In this document: positions 25,062 to 34,591 of the stretch, piece by piece | How the letters are laid out: the number at the start of each line of letters is the position of its first letter | Position numbering within the stretch: position 1 is the stretch's first letter | Assembly: GCA_001643675.2 (NCBI GenBank) | Contig: LSRY02000016.1 | Location: forward strand, 1,240,001-1,304,000 | DNA length: 64,000 bases | Direction of reading: 5' to 3' | From: Monocercomonoides exilis | Taxonomy: Eukaryota; Preaxostyla; Oxymonadida; Polymastigidae | Notes under the pieces: model-generated | The model's input: the letters and a program-made list of their open reading frames with translations, nothing else | Told to the model about the DNA's origin: nothing | The model's database searches: none | Position numbers and translations under genes: made by a program

Positions 25062-25720
25062 TATTGAAGCGGAAGGAGCAAAAATAAAAGTTAACCCATT
25101 TAAAATTTTTTCGAAAAAGTCCGAAGTAATCATAAAATCTATTTCACAAATTTTTCAGAAAAACATGTTCATTCATTGTTGTTGCATGTAAATATGAGTA
25201 ACTTTGAGACAATTGACAGACAAAATTGCTTTCCTGATTGACCGAGAGATAGTTTTCATGTTAGAACCTCAATTTTGAATATGATATTTAAAAATACAAA
25301 TATCATTTAATGTCAATACAAATTAGTGAGGTTGGGAAAAAAAAATCGTTTATCAAAAAGGACGTTGAGAAATAATCAAATTTGAAATATATTAATCAAA
25401 AGACCTTCAGTGAAGTCAGCGAAGTCAGTTTCTGTCAATGGAGTTAGTGTTCTGCAAGGATGTAAGTTTTTATTAATTCATGAAACAAAGAAAAGTTCGA
25501 AGAATAAAATAAAATGAATATATAAATCAAATTTGAAGTGTATAACTAAATGTCCAAAAATCTGAGAAAATAAATATTTTTCTAAATACCTTTTCTGACG
25601 ACGATATTAAATTACTGACGGACGTGACAAAGATTTTTTGATCTGCAACATATGTTTAGTTGCATGTCACCCTGGGTGATGTGAAGAAAATAATTCGTAA
25701 CGTCCGTAACCAATTTTCCA

Positions 25721-25723
<3 letters not shown>

Positions 25724-25764
<41 letters not shown>
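25724..25764. repeat. Poly-A tract, 41 nt
   Basis: Uninterrupted A run, directly downstream of a small inverted repeat with a GTCACCCTGGGTGAT-type hairpin (25665-25680). It may be a retroposon-like tail or a simple slippage tract. Confidence 0.95.
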
Positions 25765-25767
<3 letters not shown>

Positions 25768-26227
25768 CCATATTCAACAAGATGGGCTTTTTTTGTTTCA
25801 TTATAGTTGTTGATGTGAACGTACCATTCTAAATTCTTTTCAAAATCTTGAAAAAGCTTATAATAATCAGCAACATATGATTTCTAATCAGGAACAAAAG
25901 ACATGAGTGAAGAAATTAACAATTAATTATCGTATGCTTTTTTCTTATAATTCTTATATGGGTGATTATTTTTAAAATCATAACTTTTTTTGGGATGAAG
26001 ATTTTTCTAAGATTGTTTTCATTTGGGAAGAAATTTTCCATCCAAGTGCTTAAATAATCACAACTGTTTCAAAAACAAATGCATGATCTGAAATATTTAT
26101 TAAGAGGTCTTGAATATGCCTGTTCACTTTTCAATGTTCATTTGTAAACATTTAAAAGAAATTTTCGAACCGAAATTTTCGAAAGAAAAAATATGAGTTC
26201 AAAAATAATCACCCATTTGAAGGAAAA

Positions 26228-26500
26228 TACGGACTTTCAAGCTTTTTTTGCACATTTCATGGAAAAATTGTTTCATTCATAACTTTATTTTTTTTTCTCA
26301 GAATTCAAAATAAATCTGATTTTCATATCTGTAAACAGGCATCGTTGAAATCAAAACGTTAAGTTTTCCAACATTTCACGAATGTCAAAAAATGGACCCA
26401 ATTTTATTGTGTTTTTTGAACTCAAAAGTGAATGAAAAATGCATAATTTTTCAATGAAAATGCCTGAAGAAAAATATTTTGCCCCATATTTTAAAAGACG
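26228..26500 (-). repeat. Dispersed non-coding repeat, copy 1
   Basis: The sequence matches the reverse complement of 48310-48583 with scattered substitutions and small indels. The clearest shared blocks are TACGGACTTTCAAGCT, TTTTCATATC-GTAAACA, TTGAAATCAAAAC, and TTTTCCAACATTTCACGAATG followed by CAAAAAATGGA. Neither copy has a conserved open frame. It may be an old transposon fragment or a conserved intergenic element. Confidence 0.75.
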
Positions 26501-26890
26501 CATCTTTGAATTTGATGGAATGATATGTTTTGTTTGTGAAATGAACAAAAAAATACTTTATTTATTCTGAATAGCAAATACTCGCTCAAAAATGAATGAA
26601 TACTGTTTCCTGGTGAATGATCAATTTCAAATTGTTATGAAATTTGATAATTTGATATTTTTTTGAGTCATGAAAAAGGCCAGAAAATTATCAAAGAGTT
26701 TGAATGATTTCAAAAATAATGATTCAAGTTAATTGAAAAGATTTGAATGTGAAAAATTTTATTTTTTTACAAATTTAAAAATTATTTCACAGAAAAAATC
26801 GGGAACCAACATGTAACATTTGAACATATTATTGAATCATTTTCGCTTTCAATAGACTTGATACAAAAGTTGCTGATAGCAAAAGAGAAA

Positions 26891-26892
<2 letters not shown>

Positions 26893-26946
<54 letters not shown>
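26893..26946. repeat. Poly-T tract, 54 nt
   Basis: Uninterrupted T run about 145 bp beyond the stop codon of the minus-strand gene 27090-28425. It has the same length as the poly-A run at 5603-5656 beside the paralogous gene. Confidence 0.95.
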
Positions 26947-26948
<2 letters not shown>

Positions 26949-27089
26949 TTTGACTTGCTTTTGTTGCATAAAAAAACAAATTTTGTTGTTCATCAAAAAA
27001 AGTGTTTCAAGCCTTTAAGGCGAATTTTTTTTTAGAAAATGAATAGAATAAACAATTTGAGAAAAAAACATTAAATGAGTTTCATTTTC

Positions 27090-28425
27090 TCAAACATTCA
27101 CAAAATAATCAAAAATATTCAACGATAATCCATCACAGAATTGTTCTTTCAAAAAGTCAAAGATTTTACGAATACTCTCAATGCAATCTTCATATCCCTC
27201 TTCTTCCATCTTTTCAAATATCTTTCTTTTGATTGCCTTTCTTTTTTCTTCTTCGGGTTTATCAACCTCCTTTTCTTTCAATTTTCTTGAAATATTCTTT
27301 AAGAATTGCAAGCTTTCAAACATAATTCCATCTTTCAAAGAAGGTTGTTTCATTTCCTCTGAAATCAGATCAACTACACCTTCATTCAGCAAAACATCAA
27401 TTTTCATAATAACATTTTCCGCTGCTCTTTTAAATAAATAAATGCATTGGTTGCTAATTCTTTTGCGATTATCCCTGGATGCTTGAAACACACTCACAAC
27501 GCTGCCTATAACACCAGCTAGTTCTTCGTTCCACAACCTGCACGAGTATAAGAAATAGTACATTGCATCTAGCCACCTCCAGATAACAAGCTCTTCCCTC
27601 CTTTCTTTTCCTCTTTCCTCTTCTTCCTCTGCTTTCTCTCTTTTCCAATCCACACACTTTGAAAGCTCTTCCAGCTCTCCTGATGCCTCTCTTCCAAAAT
27701 GCAGTTCATTCATAATCATATCTTCCAAACGTTTGTCTTTGAATAATCGGTTTATTAAAAACTGCCAAGCAGACTGATAGGCAAGGCGAGTGAGATTATG
27801 ATGCTCCTGATGATATTGTATGATCTCTTTGATAGCACCCAAATACAGTTCCTGTTCAACAACCTAATAAAAAAGAAAGGAAAAAAATCAACAATACAAC
27901 AACAACAACAAAAAGAAATGCTCATACGCAACATCGAACATTGCTCAAAGCCAGCAAAGCCATCTCCAATTCTTCTTGAATATCCTCGTGTCTCTCCTTG
28001 TTTGATGCAACTTTCAGAAGACAAGGCACACAAATTGAAAGACATTCGGATGAGAAATCATTGCTTAAAGAAATATAGCATTCACAAAGATCAATCAGCA
28101 GTTTTTCATTCTTTCCTTCTTTTTTCATTTTCATTTCTTCTTCAACTATCTTATTCTCGAATAATTCGATCAATGAAGATTTCTCGAAGCAATTAATCCA
28201 AATCCCTTTCAGCGCTTTACAAAATCCAATATGCTTCAACAGCAGAATTGAATTTTCCATTGAAATTTTCTTTTCTTCAATCATTTTGTGAATTTCATTG
28301 AACATTTCTTCTGAAAAAAACAGGTTCCAATTCTTCTTCCTCCATTTCATCCATAAATTCATTCATTTCTTCAATTTTTTGTTTCTGTTCGGCTCTAGTG
28401 AATTGTTCCAACTGCGAAAGTTTCG
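27090..28425 (-). CDS. Unknown two-exon helical family, member B, with a one-base frameshift
   Basis: This paralogue of 5818-7155 and 32992-34309 has exon 28425-27928, a 64 bp intron (27864-27927, donor GTATGA, acceptor ATTAG) and exon 27863-27090. Shared anchors include QKQKIEEMNEFM, SILLLKHIG, LLIDLCECY, ICVPCLLKVAS, QEHHNLTRLAYQSAW, GELEELSKCVDW and EEEGYEDC...FDYFVNV. The first exon is one base longer than in the sister genes, because a T run (plus-strand A7 at 28314-28320) has seven bases where six would keep the frame. This makes it either a recent pseudogene or a homopolymer sequencing error; the rest of the gene is intact, which favours the latter or a very young lesion. As in the paralogues, the exon begins after an acceptor (TTTTTTAG), so an upstream start exon is missing from the model. 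Confidence 0.75.
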
Positions 28426-28583
28426 CTAAAAAAAGTTAAAAATCAAAAAAGAAAAAAGTGTACATTTATTTATTTAACCATTCGTTTTTTATAATATTTT
28501 GCACACCCAGAAACGTTTGTGTTTTTGAAGGTGACTGCAAAATCGCAAATTGAATCCAAAACAATTAACAAATACATTTTCGA

Positions 28584-28646
28584 AATAGGGCTATAATTTT
28601 ATCTTGACCTTTTTTCTTTATCTTGACCTTTTTCTTTTTTGTCATG
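28584..28646 (+). repeat. Inverted-repeat arm, left (MITE-like)
   Basis: AATAGGG followed by ATTTTATCTTGACC, then a second TTTATCTTGACC and a T-rich end. The reverse complement of 29541-29601 gives the same order of blocks with some mismatches. The enclosed ~900 bp is AT-rich and non-coding. Target-site duplications were not identified. Confidence 0.5.
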
Positions 28647-29540
28647 CTTTCAGCTTTACACAAGCCTGCGATAAATAAAAAATAATCAGAAATGTTTGAA
28701 ATGTTTTAACTTCCTTATTCTGTATTTTTTTTTCAATATTTCATGTTTTTCAAAAAGATCGAGGATTATAATAATTTTATGTTTTGATCATTGACTTGCT
28801 GCTTTTCCAGCAAATATTTTTGACAGGAAGTTTTAAGCTTCAATAACATTATCCATTATTTCTTTTTAATATGTTTTAGTTGTTTTTAACTTTCTCAACT
28901 TGTTTTTTTAACATTTTTTCTCATTTCACACATTTTTTCAAAAAACACAATTTCAGAGATATGTATTCATTTGTTTTAAAATTTAATGAAATGAAATAAA
29001 AAGAAATTTGAAATGAAATGATATCTCAAAGAAAAAACAACAAAATATTTGCATATGACGAACAATTTTCAGATCAAAAAATTTATATGTTCGATCATTT
29101 CACTTCAAATTCTTGTTCAATTCTTTTTCATTTCAAAATTAAATAAAAATATACAATAAATAACACTTTATTTTTATTTTTTATGTGCTTAAAAATTAAC
29201 ACAAATTCATATTTGTTCCGAAAATTGTGTTTTAAGCAAAAACAGTGAAATGAGAAAAAAAGGTTAAAAATTATATCGAAAAAGTTAAAAACAAGTAAAA
29301 ATAATAATATAGAAATGTGGAATGATGATGCTGTGGCTTAAAACGATCGGTATGAAATATTGGCTTCACAGCCAGCAAGTCTTTGATCTGGGTCCTAAAA
29401 TAATAAAAATAATAACAATTTTTCTATTAAAAAAATTTCAAAAATTTTTTTCTACAGAATTCTGAAAAACAAAAATATCAAGAAGTCTATTTATTTTGTT
29501 TTTGTTTTTAGCCTTTTCACAAATCAAAAAAGCAAAAATA

Positions 29541-29601
29541 AGTTACAAAAAAACAAGGTTGAGATAAAATTTTGAGGTCAAGATAAAATATGCACCCTAT
29601 T
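29541..29601 (-). repeat. Inverted-repeat arm, right (MITE-like)
   Basis: Contains GAGATAAAAT, GGTCAAGATAAAAT and CCCTATT, the reverse complement of the left arm at 28584-28646. Together they bound an element of about 1.02 kb. Confidence 0.5.
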
Positions 29602-29850
29602 CATGGTGCAAAAAAAAAAAATAATAGAATTAAAAACACCAAATCAAAATTTTTTTTAATAATACAGTATTCGAAACCTCTTTCGGCATCATGTTTTTCA
29701 CCTCAAAACAAGCAAATCTTTGTGTTAAAAAATCTTGTTTTTGAACAAATAAATAAGGGAGACCATCCTATAGTTTTTAAAATGAAGATTTTTAATTGAT
29801 GTATTGCTACAGCCAGAGCATATTTTAGCTGTTTGAGGACGTAGGCACAG

Positions 29851-30206
29851 ATGCACCCATGTGAGTTAAAGCACTTCAGAAGAGCAGGGATTTTACCGAC
29901 AGATGGAGGATCGAGTGGCTGTTTTCCAATATTGCTTGCGAAAAGTGAATTGGTGGAGGAAAATTGTATGAGATTTGAACTTAGCTGTATATTGCAAAAC
30001 ATATGATAAGACATCAGCTATGATAATTTGAATGAAAAATGAATAAAGCATGATACAAAAAAAGCGATTAAAATGCTAGAAAGATTGAATTGAACCGCTT
30101 TGTCATTTCAGGGAAGTGCAGTGTACTTGGCATATCATTTGAGCAGAACATATTATCAGTATTTTTTGGAGGAAGATTGGTTTTATGGAAAAGGAAAGGG
30201 AATTGA
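29851..30206 (+). CDS. Weak candidate for a small two-exon gene
   Basis: ATG 29851 opens a 115 bp segment ending at a GTATGA donor (29966), the donor form used in firm genes of this window. A 146 bp intron ends in CATTTCAG (30111). The second segment, 30112-30206, closes in phase with TGA, giving about 69 residues. The first exon contains FRRAGILPTDGGSSGCFPIL. No domain is recognised. An alternative frame of the second exon stays open to 30285. GC content is higher than the surroundings, so this may be a true small gene or a remnant of a larger one. Confidence 0.28.
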
Positions 30207-31565
30207 AGGGTTGGACAATGGAGGAAGCGAACAGAACGAAGCACTCAGCAGGCCTCAACAACAATTTCATTTGAATTCTTCTTGAATCCGGTTGGAAAGC
30301 TATCAGCAAAGGCATGACGTTGAATAAGTCTTTGAAAAGGAGTTAATTTGGAGAATATGTGTTTTCATCTGATATCATGATTGGTTTCACAATGGATTCT
30401 AAGAACAAGAAAACCAGTTTGACAGACAATTACCAATCCCTTGGAGATGGGAAAATAATTCAAGGCCAAAAAGAAGGCTTGGATTTTTTTGTTTCATTCG
30501 TTTTTCTTAAATGGCGTTCTTTCAGTGAATGCAGATTGATCATGAACAGGAATGCCATGGAGAGAAACCTTTTTATCCTTTTTCAAAAGAACCAGAAGTT
30601 TTGAGATATAATTGTTTGCATTGCATTCAATGATGATATTCGTGACTTCAGCCATCAATTTTGCATGTTGCATAGCCTGACAATGCTAGACTTGAGCTTG
30701 AAAGAGAGAAAAAGCAGTTTGTTTGGCTTATTTGTTGGGGGTGTTTGGTAGAAGTGACTCTTTTGTTGAACTGACGAGCTGGATGAGCATTCTCATTCAG
30801 AATACATTCATTTTTTTCTATTTCCCGGCATGACTTGGAAAAGCTTATATCTTCTATTTTTCTTCACCTTCTTCTCCTTCCTCTCCCTTCCTTATCTTTC
30901 TCAACAGTCTCACTTCAACAAAAGATGTTCATTGCCAGAATCGATTCATAAATCACATAATCAAAAAATTCCTTTTCTTCTTCTTTTTGAATTTGAAATT
31001 ATTGCCATTGAAGTCAACTTCTTCAATCATCAACGTCTTCTTCAATTTCGAATTCTTCTTTGCCCATACCTTCATCAGATGTTTCGTTCGTTTGAAATAT
31101 GAACGCCAACGGACAAACATAATTTTCTTTTTGTGAAGGAAAAGCAGTACAACCACACAAAGGCAGTTTATTATTTGTGGACTTCCATCTTCGTCTGTTT
31201 GTATCTCTTTCCATTTCACATATTCAGTGATTATGATTGTTTATTTTATCTGAAATCAACTCATCGAATGATATATTTTTTATCAATCGACATCACTCAA
31301 GTCATCATCAACATCTTTATAAAACGGATTGGATTCGTTTCACAATTTTCAATCACCACACATTTTTCCTCTTCTTCTTTTTCTTCTTTTTCTTCGTCGT
31401 CATTATCGAAACATGCAATTCCCGCAACAAATGCATCGAAAGCGGATGAGCATTGCACCAAGAATCGCATGTGGATTGTTGAGCTGAAAGTAGCTGGGTT
31501 GTATCTGCTGCTTCTATCGTAGTGGGATTATGTTGTGGAGAGATGGGTGGTGCTGTGTGTGGGAG

Positions 31566-31625
31566 TTGTGTGTGTATGTATGTATGTGTATGTGTATGTG
31601 TTTGTGTTTGTGTGCGTGTGTGCGC
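31566..31625. repeat. GT-rich microsatellite
   Basis: Imperfect (TG)n / (TATG)n tract. It forces several long spurious frames on both strands in the region, none of which I accept as genes. Confidence 0.9.
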
Positions 31626-31809
31626 GATATGGTGCTTTCAGCGATGCTTTCTGTTTCGCTGGAAGCTCTTCTTCCGTTTCTTGTGGTGTAACTGGGAAAG
31701 AAGTCGGAGAGCAAGTGAATCTTTGTAGAGGGCAGACGTGAATGTGTTTCCTTCGATGCTTTGATGTATTTGATATTTTGCTACTGCAGTAGAAGATTGT
31801 GCTGCTTGT

Positions 31810-31832
31810 GTATCTATCTATCTATCTATCTA

Positions 31833-31887
<55 letters not shown>

Positions 31888-31902
31888 TCTTTCTTTCTTT
31901 CT

Positions 31903-31932
<30 letters not shown>
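31810..31932. repeat. Compound (TATC)n-(TC)n-(TTTC)n microsatellite
   Basis: Seven or so TATC units pass into about twenty TC units, then TTTC/TCTTTC units. Open frames across it (Leu/Ser or Arg/Glu dipeptides) are repeat artefacts. Confidence 0.95.
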
Positions 31933-31935
<3 letters not shown>

Positions 31936-32991
31936 GTCGGGGTGTATTTTGGTGATGAAGTTTGATGAAGGAGAAGGAGAGGAGTGTATCAAATAACCAA
32001 CTCAGGGAATTCATTTCAATTTGCTGCGAAAGGATTGAATTGAAGGCGAGAACACAAGAAGAAGAATAACACATGCTTCATTTTGCTGTTTTCATCTTTA
32101 TTTTTTCAACAATTGGTTTTTTATTTCGCAATTAATCTGTTGTCTGTTTCTTTCTTTCTTTTTATCTTCATCGACAATCATATTTTGATGTATTCGAAGC
32201 GATTTCAGACTTTTCTGGGGAAACATTTCAGTTGTTTCAAATGCATTTCACAGAATCATATGTGATTCGACAGCAAGGAAGAAAATTCTGTGTTTTGCTG
32301 TGCCACTTCATTTGCTGTGCCTGCTCACTTATTCGAGAAGCATTTATTCATTCTGCTTCTCTGCAAAAATATAATTTGTTTTTTCGTTTTTCATGCACGA
32401 ACAAGATCATAATTTTATCTATTTGAGTCGGTACAAGAAATTAACTTTTGAGCATCTTTTTAAATATTATCCTTTTCGTTTTGTCAATCTTTCTCTGAAT
32501 TCATTTATTGACTTCGAATTTCAAGAAAAAAACAATAATACACTCATTTTCGTTCGCTCCAAATAACTTCTGATGCTTCTCTTTCATTAACTCCATGTCT
32601 GATCCATCACTAACTTCATGATGTTTTGTTATTCAAGAAAAAGTCAAAAAGATGAATGAAAATAATATAAAGGCAAATTGATCAATGTTTTCTTTTTTTT
32701 CCAATTATTTCCAAAGCGCACATGACGCAAACGTTGCTTCCGTTTTGACTTCCAAAGAAAACACATCGTTTGTGCTTATTGGTTTTCCTTCTTTTTGAAG
32801 CGCTTTGCCTGTTAAATTGAACATGCCGTTTTGGCAATTAGAATGAAAATGGGCTTTGATAATAAGATCGAAGATGGAATCCAAGAATCACAGATTGCGT
32901 CTAAGTTTTTGCGTTTGTTCACCTTCCCATTTGATTTAACTGTTGTGATATTTGGTGTATTGTTATGAATTTTTTAAAAAAATTCTTTCAG

Positions 32992-34309
32992 AATTGTTTT
33001 CTGAGCTGGAAGATTGCATCGAAGATGAGCAAAAGCAGAAAATAAAAGAGATGAATGAAGTAATGGAACAGATGGATAAAGATGAATTAAAATCAGTTTT
33101 TTCAGATGAACAATTCCATAAAATTCACCAAATGATCGAAGAAAAGAAAATTTCAGTGGAAAATGCCATTCTGGTGTTGAAACACATGGGATATTTGAAA
33201 ATACTGAAAAGCATTAGCATCTTAGGGTATAGTGTAATCATATTGCACGCTCAGTTAGAGACAATGATTGAAAAAATAGAGAAGAAAAAAAAAGAAAAGC
33301 ATGGAATGCTGCTGATTGATCTTTGCGAATGCTGTCTTTTGCTAAGAGAAGGAATTTTTCCAAAACTGATTCCGATCTGTGTACCTTGCCTTTTGAAAGT
33401 GGCATTGAAGAAAGAGGAAAATGAAAAAACTCAAAAGGAAGTGGAAACGGCTTTGTTGGCATTGAGTTGCATTAATGAATATGATGTATGAACATTTTTA
33501 TTTCCCTTTTGATAATATTGTTTTTTCCCTTGTTTTTTTGCAAGAGAATAAAAAAAAAGCTGTATTTAAATGAGATCAAGGAACTAATCCAATATCATCA
33601 GAAACATCACAATCTGACACATTTTGCCTATCAATCTGTTTGGGGTTTTTTGATATGCAGGCTTTATTATGAAAGAAGTTTGGAAGATGTGATTGTGAAT
33701 GAGATACATTTTGGAAGAGAAGCAGCAAGAGAACTGGAAGAGCTGACAAGAAATGTGAATTGGAAGAGAAAAGAAGTGGAACGAGGAAAAGAAACGAGAG
33801 AAGAGTTTATTTTGATGAGATGGCTCGAAACATTTGCGATGTATTTCCTCAGATGCAAATTAGAGAATAAAGAATGTGTTGGGCTTATCAACAGTCTTGT
33901 TCAGTTGTTTCGGGCAGCAAAGGATAATCACAGGGAAATTCGCTTTCAGTGCATTTATTCCTTGAGAAATGCAGCAGAAAGGAGAGTTGTGAAAATTGAT
34001 GATTTGTTGAAAAGTGGTGCTATTGATGCTATTTTGGAGGATATGCAACGACGAACAGTGGATGGTATAATGTTATTTGATTGCTTGCAAATCTTTACGA
34101 ACGTTTCGGAAAGATTAAAAGAAGAGGAGATAGATGAAAAGGAAGAAGAGGAAAGAAAATCAACAAAAATGGAGATATTTGAAAAGCTGGAGGAAGAAGG
34201 ATATGAAGATTGTATCGAGAGTTTTCAAAAGATCTTTGATTTTTTGAACAAACGCTGTTGGCAAAATACTTTATCGTTGAATATATATGATTATTTTGTG
34301 AATGTTTGA
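32992..34309 (+). CDS. Unknown two-exon helical family, member C
   Basis: Exon 32992-33485 and exon 33545-34309 flank a 59 bp intron (33486-33544, donor GTATGA, acceptor TTGCAAG). The product is about 420 residues and intact. Shared family anchors are KIKEMNEVMEQM, AILVLKHMG, LLIDLCECC, ICVPCLLKVA, KKLYLNEIKELI, QKHHNLTHFAYQS, ARELEELTRNVNW, CIYSLRNAAE and EEEGYEDC...YDYFVNV. Exon 2 has exactly the same length (765 bp) as exon 2 of member A. The first listed exon follows a TTCTTTCAG acceptor and starts with two bases of a split codon, so a short upstream start exon is needed; I could not place it. Function unknown; a soluble helical-repeat scaffold is a guess. Confidence 0.82.
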
Positions 34310-34591
34310 GTGAATTCATTGAATTTTGGACCTCTATTTTTTTTTTTTTTTCTTTTCTTTTCATCATTCATTTTTTTAATTCTGATTCTAATTCAATTTA
34401 TCTGCTTCACTCATCACAGATTTTCGCAAAATGACAATAAATAACTATTTGATAATGTTTATGTTTTCCTATATTTTATATTTTTTATGAGTTATATTCA
34501 TCAATTTGAAAAACCAATGCATAATGAAATTAAAATAAAATTTATGTTTTGATCCATCACTTTTTTATTTTTTTTATAATTGTTTTATGAA

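Larger units (their letters stand above)
25062..27089. other. Intergenic with homopolymers and a dispersed repeat
   Basis: AT-rich sequence upstream of the surface-protein gene and downstream of member B of the unknown family. It holds poly-A (25724-25764), poly-T (26893-26946), a small inverted repeat (about 25612-25710) and one copy of a dispersed non-coding repeat (26228-26500). No coding exon is supported. Confidence 0.65.
28426..32991. other. Long gene-poor stretch
   Basis: About 4.6 kb between divergently oriented members B and C of the unknown family; both missing first exons probably lie at its two ends. It contains a MITE-like inverted-repeat pair (28584-28646 and 29541-29601), a weak two-exon candidate gene (29851-30206), GT-rich (31566-31625) and TATC/TC (31810-31932) microsatellites, and scattered higher-GC patches at 30.1-30.7 and 31.4-31.8 kb that may be gene remnants. 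No further exon can be supported. Confidence 0.55.

Noticed and set aside
26782-26979. Poly-Lys ORF across the T54 tract
   Set aside because: Homopolymer artefact without initiation context or domain.
31810-31932. CRISPR-like array
   Set aside because: Units of 2-4 bp without spacers; a plain microsatellite in a eukaryotic genome. No CRISPR array is seen anywhere in the window.
31133-32074. ORFs across the GT-rich and TATC/TC microsatellites
   Set aside because: Low-complexity dipeptide translations in several frames on both strands; no splice-consistent model.
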